In this document: positions 1 through 6,789 of the stretch, piece after piece
How the letters are laid out: every line of letters begins with the position of its first letter
How positions within the stretch are numbered: the first letter of the stretch is position 1
Source of the DNA: JARRON01 sp037383845
Lineage (GTDB): Bacteria > Pseudomonadota > Gammaproteobacteria > Steroidobacterales > XN24
Reading direction: 5' to 3'
Assembly: GCA_037383845.1 (NCBI GenBank)
Contig: JARRON010000048.1
Location: 1 to 33,763 of the forward strand
Length of the DNA stretch: 33,763 nucleotides
The notes under the pieces: model-generated
Told to the model about the DNA's origin: nothing
Databases searched by the model: none
What the model saw: the letters and a program-made list of their open reading frames with translations, nothing else
Translations under genes and position numbers: made by a program

Positions 1-157
1 GTTCTCCAACACCACTCCGCTGCCCGCCAAGGTCTACGCCAACGAGGGCGTGGCCCAGATGCTGTTCTTCGAGTCCGACGAGGAGTGCGAGATTTCCTAC
101 GCTGACCGGGGCGGGAAATACATGGGGCAGCGGGGCGTCACTCTGCCCAGGGCCTGA
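1..157 (+). CDS. dcd: dCTP deaminase, C-terminal end (partial)
   Basis: Only the last 51 codons are present; the gene enters from outside the window in the frame beginning at base 2 and stops at TGA 155-157. The translation ends with GGKYMGQRGVTLPRA, the characteristic C-terminus of bacterial dCTP deaminase, preceded by a NTTPLPAKVYANEGVAQMLFFES stretch typical of the trimeric dUTPase/Dcd fold. Dcd deaminates dCTP to dUTP, feeding dTTP synthesis. The gene converges on purN and the two overlap tail to tail by 20 bp (138-157), leaving no room for a terminator between them. The catalytic part lies outside the window, so integrity of the whole gene cannot be judged. Confidence 0.9.
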   Translation, partial: FSNTTPLPAKVYANEGVAQMLFFESDEECEISYADRGGKYMGQRGVTLPRA

Positions 158-794
158 CCACCGGGCCGTCCAGCCGCCGGCCGTCCAGCGTTACCCCCTG
201 GTCGCCAAGGGCCAGGCGGCCCTCGGCGATCCATCCGACCACCTCGGGATAGACCTTGTGCTCTACCGCCTGCACCCGGGCGTTGAGGCGCGTCTCGTCG
301 TCCCCCGGGAGAACCGGAACCTGCGCCTGGAGCACCACGGGGCCGCCGTCCAGCTCCTCGGTGACGAAATGGATGCTGGTGCCGTGCGCCGCATCGCCGG
401 CCTCCAGCGCGCGGCGATGGGTGTGCAGCCCGCGATACCGGGGCAGGAGGGAGGGATGGATGTTGATCATCCGTCCGGCCCAGCGTTTGACGAGATCCGC
501 ATCCAGCACCTTCATGAATCCCGCCAGCACCACGAGCTCCGGCTGGTGATGTTCCAGCACTTCGCCCAGGGCCCGGCACCAGGCAGCCCGGTCCGGGTAG
601 TCGGCCGGGTCCACGGCGGCGGTGGGCAGGCCGGCCTGGCGCGCCCGTGCCAGGCCCCGGGCGTCCGGGCGGTCTGAGGCCACCAGCACGATCCGGGCGT
701 TCAGGGTCCCGGCGGCCACCGCGTCCATCAGGGCCTGGAGATTGCTCCCGTAACCGGAAACCAGGACGGCCAGACGCAGGGGCGGGCGGGTCAT
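138..794 (-). CDS. purN: phosphoribosylglycinamide formyltransferase (GART)
   Basis: PurN transfers the formyl group of 10-formyl-THF to GAR in the third step of de novo purine synthesis. The 218-residue product has the family layout: an N-terminal LAVLVSGYGSNLQAL phosphate-binding loop (residues 8-22), the catalytic INIHPSLLP motif with N111 and H113, and D149 in the ELDGGP segment. These match the Asn-His-Asp set known for E. coli PurN. The frame stays open upstream inside purM, but the ATG at 794 overlaps the purM stop as ATGA and gives the normal family length, so I chose it. purM and purN are therefore translationally coupled. The 3' end overlaps dcd by 20 bp. Confidence 0.96.
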   Translation of the reverse strand: MTRPPLRLAVLVSGYGSNLQALMDAVAAGTLNARIVLVASDRPDARGLARARQAGLPTAAVDPADYPDRAAWCRALGEVLEHHQPELVVLAGFMKVLDADLVKRWAGRMINIHPSLLPRYRGLHTHRRALEAGDAAHGTSIHFVTEELDGGPVVLQAQVPVLPGDDETRLNARVQAVEHKVYPEVVGWIAEGRLALGDQGVTLDGRRLDGPVVRPWAE

Positions 795-1822
795 CCGGCG
801 AGCACCACCCGCCGGTCTCCGGCCTCGATGCGGCCGGCAACCCAGGCCGTCTCGCCCGCCGACTGCAGAAAGTCCACCGCGTCCGCAGCCCGCGCCGCGT
901 CCACCACTACGGCCATGCCGAGTCCGCAGTTGAAGGTGCGGAAAAGCTCGGCCCGGCTGATGTTGCCGGCTTCCCGGAGCCAGTCGAAGATCGCGGGCCG
1001 GTGCCAGCTGGCCGTATCCACCACGGCCGCACAGCCCTCGGGCAGCACCCGCGGGAGGTTGTCCGGCAGCCCGCCGCCGGTGATGTGGGCCAGGCAATGG
1101 ACGTCAATGTGATCCAGCAGCCCCAGCAGGGGCTTCACGTAGATCCGGGTGGGCTCCAGGAGCCAGTCCGCCAGGGGCCGGCCCTCCAGCATCTGGTCCG
1201 GCGAGGTGTCCGTGGCGTCCAGGACCCGTCGGATCAGCGAGAACCCGTTGGAATGGGGACCGGAAGAGGCGATGCCGACGATGGCGTCGCCGGGCCTGAC
1301 CGTGGAGCCGTCCAGTATCCGGTCATGCTCGACGATACCCACGCAGAAGCCCGCCAGGTCGTAGTCCCCGCCCTGGTAAAAGCCGGGCAGCTCCGCGGTT
1401 TCGCCGCCGATGAGCGCGGCACCTGCGCGTCGGCAGCCTTCGGCGATGCCGCGGATGACAGCCGCCGCGGCCTCCACCTCGAGCCGGCCGGTGGCGTAAT
1501 AGTCGAGGAAGAACAGGGGCTCGGCGCCGGCCACCACCACGTCGTTGGCGCACATGGCGACAAGGTCGATGCCCACGCCCTCGTGACGTCCTGTCTGGAT
1601 GGCCAGCTTGAGCTTGGTGCCCACCCCGTCGGTGCCCGAGACCAGCACGGGCCTCCGATAGCCCGGGGGGACCTCGAAAAGGCCGCCGAAGCCGCCGATA
1701 CCGGACAGGACCCCGGGGCGGTGGGTGGCCTGGACGTCGGCCCTGATGCGCTCGACGAGGGCGTTGCCGGCGTCGATGTCGACACCGGCGTCCTTGTAGG
1801 TCATCGAGGGGGATTCGCTCAT
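791..1822 (-). CDS. purM: phosphoribosylformylglycinamidine cyclo-ligase (AIR synthetase)
   Basis: PurM closes the imidazole ring of FGAM using ATP to give AIR, the fifth step of purine synthesis. The 343-residue protein is full length. It shows the glycine-rich GGFGGLFEV segment (about 43-51), the ATP-site motif SGTDGVGTKLKLAI (62-75) and the GIDLVAMCANDV...GAEPLFFLDYYATG block (84-112), all hallmarks of AIR synthetase. The first ATG (1822) gives a short extra N-terminus; a second in-frame ATG at 1804 (MTYKDAGVDI) would also fit the family. It is the first gene of a purM-purN unit and is transcribed divergently from the DUF2066 gene, with a -10-like box 44 bp upstream. Confidence 0.97.
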   Translation of the reverse strand: MSESPSMTYKDAGVDIDAGNALVERIRADVQATHRPGVLSGIGGFGGLFEVPPGYRRPVLVSGTDGVGTKLKLAIQTGRHEGVGIDLVAMCANDVVVAGAEPLFFLDYYATGRLEVEAAAAVIRGIAEGCRRAGAALIGGETAELPGFYQGGDYDLAGFCVGIVEHDRILDGSTVRPGDAIVGIASSGPHSNGFSLIRRVLDATDTSPDQMLEGRPLADWLLEPTRIYVKPLLGLLDHIDVHCLAHITGGGLPDNLPRVLPEGCAAVVDTASWHRPAIFDWLREAGNISRAELFRTFNCGLGMAVVVDAARAADAVDFLQSAGETAWVAGRIEAGDRRVVLAG

Positions 1823-1865
1823 GGCGGGGCACCTGTCCTGGGCCTGCGGCGGGTGAGAGCATGGT

Positions 1866-1871
1866 ATTTTA
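1866..1871 (-). promoter_or_regulatory. -10-like box upstream of purM
   Basis: Read on the minus strand this is TAAAAT followed by ACC, 5 of 6 to the sigma-70 -10 consensus and 44 bp from the purM start. No convincing -35 box is visible 16-18 bp upstream. Other genes in this window carry similarly placed boxes, which is the main support. The same A/T-rich patch could also serve the divergent DUF2066 gene. Confidence 0.4.
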
Positions 1872-1914
1872 TCCGAGCCGGGCTGCGGCGCGGCGATCCA
1901 TCCCGAGACAGAGA

Positions 1915-2931
1915 ATGCCGTTGGCTGTTTTTCGCGTAAGTCTGGTGCTTGTCATCGCCATGGTCGGTCTGTCCTGGCCAGCCGCCGAAGCCGCCGAGGT
2001 GTCCGGGCTTTACGCGGTGGAAGTGCCCCTGGAGGACGGCGACCGCGATGCGGCTTTCCGGGACGCCCTGGGTCGGGTCCTGGTGCGGGTCACGGGTCGC
2101 CGTGATGCGGCCTCGGCTCCCGGCGTGGCCCCTCTGCTTGACGCCGCTTCCAGCTACGTCCAGCAGTTCCGCAACCCCACGTCGGAGACCCTGTGGGTGT
2201 CTTTCGACGGGCGCGCCCTCGAGCAGGCCCTGATCGAGCTCGGTCAGCCGCTGTGGGGCCGCGACAGGCCGGCGGTACTGCTGTGGCTTGCGGCGGACGC
2301 GGGCGGAGGCACCCGTTTCGTGGTGCCGGCAGAGCCCGAGACGGGGCCGGAAGAGGCGCTGAAGGCGCAGATGGAAGCGGCCGCCGAGCGCCGCGGCCTG
2401 CCGCTGGTGTTCCCGCTGATGGACGCGGAGGACCGCAGCCGGGCCTCCTTCGCCGAGGTGTGGGGCGGATTCGAGGACGCGATCGCCGAAGCGTCAGCCC
2501 GCTACGGGCCGGAGGCGGTGCTGGTGGGGCGCGTCTCCGCGGGCGACCCGGCCAGGGGGCGATGGGTGCTGTATACCCCGGACGGAACGGAACGCTGGGT
2601 GGCCGGACCGGCCGAGAGCGTTGACCGGGTGGCTGACCAGTTCGCAAACCGTCTGGCCGTGGTCTCCTCCGGCAGCGGCTCCGTGGTCGAGGTCCAGGTC
2701 CGGGGCGTGACCTCGGTGGAGGACTACGGCCGTGTCGTGAGCTTCCTCGAAGGGCTCACGGCGGTCCAGGCCATGGACCTGGACAGACTCGAAGGCAGCA
2801 CCCTGTTTTTCCGCGCCAGCCTGCATGGGGACCGTTCCGCCTTCGACCAGGCCGTGAGACTCGGGGGCGTGCTGAGACCGGCGGACCGGGATCCCGGGCA
2901 AGGTGGACTCGTCTATCGCCTGGCGCCATGA
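1915..2931 (+). CDS. DUF2066 domain-containing exported protein
   Basis: The sequence matches the DUF2066 family found beside purMN and hda in many Gammaproteobacteria; its function is unknown. From the ATG at 1915 the 338-residue protein begins with a signal peptide (hydrophobic run VFRVSLVLVIAMVGLSW, then AAEAA), followed by the characteristic N-terminal VSGLYAVEVPLEDGDRDAAF and a GRVLVRVTGRRDA segment. A periplasmic location is inferred. The frame is open back to an ATG at 1861, but that adds an arginine-rich stretch before the signal peptide and would sit inside the likely promoter, so 1915 is preferred. Its stop overlaps the next start as ATGA, so it probably forms an operon with the CDP-alcohol transferase and hda. 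Confidence 0.85.
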   Translation: MPLAVFRVSLVLVIAMVGLSWPAAEAAEVSGLYAVEVPLEDGDRDAAFRDALGRVLVRVTGRRDAASAPGVAPLLDAASSYVQQFRNPTSETLWVSFDGRALEQALIELGQPLWGRDRPAVLLWLAADAGGGTRFVVPAEPETGPEEALKAQMEAAAERRGLPLVFPLMDAEDRSRASFAEVWGGFEDAIAEASARYGPEAVLVGRVSAGDPARGRWVLYTPDGTERWVAGPAESVDRVADQFANRLAVVSSGSGSVVEVQVRGVTSVEDYGRVVSFLEGLTAVQAMDLDRLEGSTLFFRASLHGDRSAFDQAVRLGGVLRPADRDPGQGGLVYRLAP

Positions 2932-3476
2932 GGCTGCGCGACATACCGAACCTGCTGTGCATCCTCCGGATGTTTCTCGCCGCGCCCGTGGCGTGGATGA
3001 TCCTTGAGGGCAACTACGACGTCGCGCTGGCACTTTTCTTCGTGGCCGGATTCACTGACGGCCTGGATGGCTTCCTGGCCAAGCGGTTCCACTGGCAGAC
3101 CGAACTCGGCGGCATGCTCGACCCCATCGCCGACAAGCTTCTCATCTTCAGCGCGTTCGTCTGCCTGTGGGTCGTCGGGCTGGTGCCCCTGTGGCTCCTG
3201 CTGGTGGTGGTTGGCCGAGACGTGATGATAGTGTCGGGCGCCGTGGCCTACCGGGTCCTGGTCGGTCCCTTCGAAGCCAGCCCCACGCTGATCAGCAAGC
3301 TCAACTCGGCGGTGCAGCTGCTGTTCGTGCTGCTGGCACTCACCTACCTGGCCCTGGGCCAGCCGCCCCGGCCGTTGCTCACCGGGCTGGCGCTCATCAT
3401 CCTTTTGACGACGGTGATCAGCGGCACCGATTACGTCATCAACTGGGCACGGCGCGCCCGGGTGATCGGTCGCTGA
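2928..3476 (+). CDS. CDP-alcohol phosphatidyltransferase family protein (PgsA-like)
   Basis: A 182-residue polytopic membrane enzyme with the CDP-alcohol phosphatidyltransferase signature: D44, D47-G48, A51, G61, D65 and D69 are all in place with the usual spacing. This family joins CDP-diacylglycerol to an alcohol. The N-terminus (RDIPNLLCILRMFLAAP) resembles PgsA, which makes phosphatidylglycerol phosphate, but PgsA is not the only option, so no symbol is given. One oddity is lysine at position 52 where the consensus has arginine; this occurs in relatives I recall beside hda. About five further hydrophobic segments follow. The gene is coupled at both ends: ATGA with the DUF2066 gene and TGATG with hda. 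Confidence 0.88.
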   Translation: MRLRDIPNLLCILRMFLAAPVAWMILEGNYDVALALFFVAGFTDGLDGFLAKRFHWQTELGGMLDPIADKLLIFSAFVCLWVVGLVPLWLLLVVVGRDVMIVSGAVAYRVLVGPFEASPTLISKLNSAVQLLFVLLALTYLALGQPPRPLLTGLALIILLTTVISGTDYVINWARRARVIGR

Positions 3477-4186
3477 TGCGCCAGCTGCCCCTGGCCGTGC
3501 GGCTCGACGACGCCGCCCTGTTTTCCACGTACCACGCGGGTCCCAACGCGGAGGCCGTGGCGTTCCTGCGGCGGGTGCTCGATGTGCCGGGCCCGGTGGC
3601 CTGGCTGCGGGGCCCGGCCGCTTCGGGCAAGACCCACCTGCTGCAGGCGACCTGTGCGGCCACCCCCGGCTCGGCCTACCTGCCGGCGGATGACTTGCTG
3701 TGCCTGGAGCCGGCGGTGCTGGACGGGTGGGAGGAGCGGTCCCTGGTCTGTCTGGATGACGTGGACCGGCTGGCCGGGCGGGACGACTGGGAGGTCGCCC
3801 TGTTCGGGCTGTTCAATCGCCTGTCGGAGGCGGGCCGTCGCCTGGTGGTCAGCGGTCAGTCCGCCCCGTCCGCCAGCGGCTTCAGGCTGCCGGACCTCGC
3901 TTCCCGGCTCGCCTGGGGAGCGGTATTCCGGCTGCAGCCGCTGGGAGACGAGGACAAGCTCAGGGCTTTGCAGCTGCGGGCGGCTCACCGCGGGCTGGAC
4001 CTGCCCGAGGACACCGGGCGTTACCTGTTGAGAAGGCTTCCCCGGGACATGGCACAGCTTTGCGGCTGGCTGGACCGGCTGGACACCGCGTCCCTCGCGG
4101 CCCAGAAGCGGCTCACCATCCCTTTCGTGCGGGAGGTGCTGGCGGCCTATCCGCCGTCGGCCGTCAGGAATTCCGAGCCCGCCTGA
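3476..4186 (+). CDS. hda: DnaA regulatory inactivator Hda
   Basis: Hda is an AAA+ protein that, bound to the DNA-loaded sliding clamp, stimulates ATP hydrolysis by DnaA and so prevents re-initiation. The 236-residue product has an N-terminal clamp-binding-like motif QLPLAV (residues 3-8), a Walker A loop GPAASGKT (46-53), Walker B LVCLDDVD (90-97) and a C-terminal AAA+ lid. Length and small size without a DNA-binding domain IV separate it from DnaA. The frame is open far upstream, but the ATG at 3476 sits in a TGATG overlap with the previous stop and places the clamp motif at the very N-terminus as in known Hda proteins. The 3' end overlaps the convergent DUF2069 gene by 23 bp. Confidence 0.93.
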   Translation: MRQLPLAVRLDDAALFSTYHAGPNAEAVAFLRRVLDVPGPVAWLRGPAASGKTHLLQATCAATPGSAYLPADDLLCLEPAVLDGWEERSLVCLDDVDRLAGRDDWEVALFGLFNRLSEAGRRLVVSGQSAPSASGFRLPDLASRLAWGAVFRLQPLGDEDKLRALQLRAAHRGLDLPEDTGRYLLRRLPRDMAQLCGWLDRLDTASLAAQKRLTIPFVREVLAAYPPSAVRNSEPA

Positions 4187-4508
4187 CCCAGGCGATGACC
4201 GTGGCGAAGGCCAGCGCGGTCGCGAAGGCGCCGGCTGCCGCCCAGGTCCTGCCCGCCGGCGCGGCCATGGCCTCGGTGAGAAAACCTGCTGCGTAGAACG
4301 GCAGCACAAGGCTGGCGATGCGTCCGGCCCGGACCCGGTCATCGAGCACGCCGGCGGCCAGCAGGATCACTGGCAGCACTACCGCTCCCAGCAGCGCCAC
4401 GCCCGGGCCGCCGGCCGCCAGCGCGCCCCTGCCTTTCCAGGCCACAAGCACCAGCGCCGTGGCCAGCAGCGCTGCGCCGGCCAAGCGGCGGACCGCCGCC
4501 GGACTCAT
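4164..4508 (-). CDS. DUF2069 family small membrane protein
   Basis: A 114-residue protein with four hydrophobic segments (around residues 8-24, 36-52, 65-80 and 87-106) separated by short arginine-containing loops, ending in RRARNS. This layout, and the position directly after wrbA and tail to tail with hda, match the DUF2069 inner-membrane family of Gammaproteobacteria; function is unknown. The frame continues upstream inside wrbA, but the ATG at 4508 overlaps the wrbA stop as ATGA, so I chose it. Expected to be cotranscribed with arsC and wrbA. Confidence 0.82.
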   Translation of the reverse strand: MSPAAVRRLAGAALLATALVLVAWKGRGALAAGGPGVALLGAVVLPVILLAAGVLDDRVRAGRIASLVLPFYAAGFLTEAMAAPAGRTWAAAGAFATALAFATVIAWVRRARNS

Positions 4509-5113
4509 CTGGCAAGGTCTCCCCGGAAAGGCCGCAGCGCGTCCCCCGCGGAGGCCAGTCGCCGGCCCAGGGCCCGGGCCAGCTCCTTCTCGTGGTCGGT
4601 GAGTTCCGTACCCCGGCCGGAGACGTGGCTCGGGCCGTACGGCGAGCCGCCGGAGGTCGTGTCCGTCAGGGCCTGGATCGTGTAGGGGAGGCCGGTGACC
4701 AGCATGCCGTGGTGAAGCAGCGGCAGGATCATGGACAGCAGCGTGCTTTCCTGGCCGCCGTGCTGGGTCGAGGTTGACGTGAATACGCCAGCGGGTTTGC
4801 CCGCCAGGCCGCCATCCAGCCACAGTTCGCTGGTTCCGTCGAGGAAATACTTCAGGGGCGCGGCCATGTTGCCGAACCGGGTCGGGCTGCCCAGGGCAAG
4901 GGCGTCGCATTCCCGGAGATCCTGCAGATCCGCGTAGGGAGGCCCTTCCTCCGGCACCGGCGGTCGCTGTCCCCGCAGGTCCGCCGCCACCGGTGGCACG
5001 GTGCGGAGGAGACTTTCGGAGCCGGCCACCGCACCCACGCCCCGGGCCACCTGCCGGGCGAGGGCGGCGGTGCTGCCGTGGCGCGAGTAGTAGAGAACCA
5101 GGACGCGGGCCAT
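4505..5113 (-). CDS. wrbA: WrbA-type NAD(P)H:quinone oxidoreductase
   Basis: A flavodoxin-fold FMN enzyme that reduces quinones by two electrons. The 202-residue protein begins with the FMN phosphate loop YYSRHGSTAALA (9-20), then SPTRFGNMAAPLKYFLD around the isoalloxazine site and the STQHGGQE loop, all typical of WrbA. Length is normal. Its start codon directly abuts the arsC stop (TAG then ATG), and its end overlaps the DUF2069 gene, so arsC-wrbA-DUF2069 look like one transcript. The same arsC-wrbA-DUF2069 neighbourhood near hda is found in pseudomonads. Confidence 0.93.
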   Translation of the reverse strand: MARVLVLYYSRHGSTAALARQVARGVGAVAGSESLLRTVPPVAADLRGQRPPVPEEGPPYADLQDLRECDALALGSPTRFGNMAAPLKYFLDGTSELWLDGGLAGKPAGVFTSTSTQHGGQESTLLSMILPLLHHGMLVTGLPYTIQALTDTTSGGSPYGPSHVSGRGTELTDHEKELARALGRRLASAGDALRPFRGDLAR

Positions 5114-5461
5114 CTACAGGATCTCGAGCACGGCCTCGGGAGGGCGGCCCAGGCGGGCCTTTCCGCCGGCGACCACGATGGGCCGCTGGATGAGGCGGGG
5201 ATGCTCCACCATCGCCCGCACCAGGTCGTTCTCGTCCACGCCGGCCGCGTCCAGGCCAAGCTCGCGGTATTCCTTTTCGCCTCGGCGGATCAGCTGGGCG
5301 GCCGTCAGTCCCAGGCGGGACAGCAGGTCCCTGAGAGTCTCCGCGTCGGGGGGCTCGTCAAGGTAGCGCACGATTTCCGGGTCGATCCCCCGTTCCTGCA
5401 AAATGGCGAGCGTCTGCCGTGACTTGGAACAACGAGGGTTATGAAAGATCTTCACTCGCAT
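5114..5461 (-). CDS. arsC: ArsC family arsenate reductase (glutaredoxin type)
   Basis: A 115-residue thioredoxin-fold protein with the redox cysteine C11 in HNPRCSKSR and the downstream IQRPIVV stretch that carries the substrate-binding arginine of the ArsC/Spx/YffB family. It probably reduces arsenate to arsenite with glutathione and glutaredoxin, although members of this family outside ars operons are often poorly characterised. No arsR or arsenite pump is nearby, so an ars-operon role is not supported by context. A GGAG lies 7 bp before the ATG. It heads the arsC-wrbA-DUF2069 unit. Confidence 0.88.
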   Translation of the reverse strand: MRVKIFHNPRCSKSRQTLAILQERGIDPEIVRYLDEPPDAETLRDLLSRLGLTAAQLIRRGEKEYRELGLDAAGVDENDLVRAMVEHPRLIQRPIVVAGGKARLGRPPEAVLEIL

Positions 5462-5506
5462 GATTTATCTCCGGTTTTTGGAGCGCCGAGACGGGACGAT
5501 CCGTGC

Positions 5507-5536
5507 TTGACTCCCTTATCGGCGCGCTGCTAGTTT
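5507..5536 (+). promoter_or_regulatory. possible sigma-70 promoter for the DUF4398 lipoprotein gene
   Basis: TTGACT (5507-5512, 5 of 6 to the -35 consensus) is followed after 18 bp by TAGTTT (5531-5536, a weak -10 match). It lies in the 96-bp gap between the divergent arsC and lipoprotein genes. The weak -10 keeps this tentative. Confidence 0.3.
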
Positions 5537-5557
5537 GACCGGGTTGTTTGTCCCCGG

Positions 5558-5884
5558 ATGAAACGCAGGCCGATGCATTTCCCCCGTTTCCGTTCCCGGT
5601 GGTGCTCATGGATGGCTGCCGTCGTACTCGCCGGGTTTCTTGCCGGCTGCGCAAGCGCGCCGGTGCAGGAAATGAGCGACGCCCGCCAGGCGATCGATGC
5701 CGCGGAGCAGGCGGGAGCCGCCGCGGTGGCGCCGGCGCCCTTGTCCGAAGCCCGCTTCCTGCTGAACAGCGCCGAGGCCAAGCTCGCGCGCAAGGCTTAC
5801 AACGGAGCCCGGGTGGATGCCCGACAGGCCCGCCAGAAGGCGGCCGAAGCCCTCGCCGCGGCCCGCGCGGAAGCCGACCAGTAG
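5558..5884 (+). CDS. DUF4398 family lipoprotein
   Basis: A small exported protein of up to 108 residues. A hydrophobic signal segment WMAAVVLAGF leads to a lipobox LAGC, with C31 as the predicted lipidated residue. The mature part is a mostly helical, alanine- and arginine-rich sequence with heptad-like spacing (ARQAIDAAEQAG, AKLARKAYNGARVDARQARQKAAEALAAARAEAD), as in DUF4398 proteins, which often accompany OmpA-like proteins. The start is uncertain: ATG 5558 has no clear ribosome site, while ATG 5573 has AGG five bases upstream; both retain the lipobox. Anchoring in the outer membrane is likely because the residue after Cys is Ala, not Asp. Confidence 0.78.
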   Translation: MKRRPMHFPRFRSRWCSWMAAVVLAGFLAGCASAPVQEMSDARQAIDAAEQAGAAAVAPAPLSEARFLLNSAEAKLARKAYNGARVDARQARQKAAEALAAARAEADQ

Positions 5885-5917
5885 CCCTGATCCCCCATCC
5901 CGAATGATGCCCGCGCC

Positions 5918-6190
5918 ATGATCAGCCGTCGCGCCTTCGTGTCCGGTCGCGTGCAGGGAGTCTTCTTCCGGGCCAGCACCGCCGGGATGGCGCGCCAGCT
6001 GGGAATCCGCGGTCATGCGCTGAACCTCGACGACGGCCGCGTGGAAGTCCTGGCCGTGGGCCGGGAGGACGCCGTGGAAAAACTTCTCTCCTGGCTTCGC
6101 CACGGGCCTCCCCAGGCGCGGGTGGACGATGTGCAGGTGGAGGAAGTACCCCTTCCGGGCGATCCGCCCTCCGGCTTCACCGCCGGCTGA
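5918..6190 (+). CDS. acylphosphatase
   Basis: A 90-residue protein with the acylphosphatase signature SGRVQGVFFRAST (9-21), including the phosphate-binding arginine R18, and the second-motif asparagine N36 in GHALNLDDGRVEV. It hydrolyses acyl phosphates in the cytosol. Compared with the usual GVGFR and GWVRN motifs this copy has GVFFR and GHALN, modest changes that leave Arg and Asn in place. No strong ribosome site is visible. It follows the lipoprotein gene by 33 bp and converges on the lytic transglycosylase gene. Confidence 0.88.
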   Translation: MISRRAFVSGRVQGVFFRASTAGMARQLGIRGHALNLDDGRVEVLAVGREDAVEKLLSWLRHGPPQARVDDVQVEEVPLPGDPPSGFTAG

Positions 6191-6216
6191 GGCCGGTCTC
6201 CCACGCCGCGGTCGGC

Positions 6217-6789
6217 TCAGTACCGGTACCATTTCGTGCTCAGCCGGGTGAAAACCCGGTCCGGGTACCAGCGCTGCCCGAGGCTGCCGTTGTAGCGCGC
6301 CAGCGCCGCGCGACGGTCGCCGTTCTCCTTCTCCAGGTAGTAGGCGAGGATCCGGCAGCCGTAGAGAATGTTGGTACGCACGTCGTGCAGGTTGTCTTCC
6401 GGCCGACCGATCTCGTCCCGCCAGAACGGCATCACCTGCATGAGACCCAGCGCGCCGGCGTAGGAAATGGCGAACCGGTCGAAGTTGCTTTCCACGTCGA
6501 TGACGGCCAGGACCAGCTCCGGCGGCAGCTCGAACCGGCTCGAGAACCGGTGGACGTTCTTGAGGATCTCCAGGCGCTCGTCCGTGTCCGGCACCTGCCG
6601 CGCCAGCCGCAGGGACATGTCCGTCAGCCAGACCTCGGCCTCGAACCGGTCCTGGAAGCTGTCGGCGGACTCCACTGCGGTCTTCAGGGCAGCCCGGAGT
6701 TCCGGGTCGATATCCTCCGGCGCCTGGGCGGCGGCCCGGGCGAAGGCCAGGCTGCCCAGCAACAGGAGAACTGCCAGCCTGCCCGCCAT
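6217..6789 (-). CDS. lytic transglycosylase (SLT domain)
   Basis: A 190-residue exported murein-degrading enzyme. Residues 1-21 form a signal peptide (AVLLLLGSLAFARAAAQ). The catalytic glutamate is E100 in IDVESNFDRFAIS, followed by GALGLMQVMP (112-121) and ARYNGS (164-169), the usual three motifs of family 1 lytic transglycosylases. No lipobox and no LysM or other cell-wall domain is present, so it is a minimal soluble periplasmic form. Its ATG overlaps the proS stop (ATGA), so it is cotranscribed with proS, an arrangement also seen in pseudomonads. The C-terminus ends abruptly in KWYRY. Confidence 0.9.
   Translation of the reverse strand: MAGRLAVLLLLGSLAFARAAAQAPEDIDPELRAALKTAVESADSFQDRFEAEVWLTDMSLRLARQVPDTDERLEILKNVHRFSSRFELPPELVLAVIDVESNFDRFAISYAGALGLMQVMPFWRDEIGRPEDNLHDVRTNILYGCRILAYYLEKENGDRRAALARYNGSLGQRWYPDRVFTRLSTKWYRY

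Noticed and set aside
3167..3475. Longer N-terminus for Hda
   Set aside because: The frame is open upstream inside the CDP-alcohol transferase gene, but the extension is low-complexity and would bury the clamp-binding motif.
5114..5461. An arsenic resistance operon around arsC
   Set aside because: No arsR, arsB, acr3 or arsH is nearby; the arsC-wrbA-DUF2069 arrangement is a common housekeeping neighbourhood.
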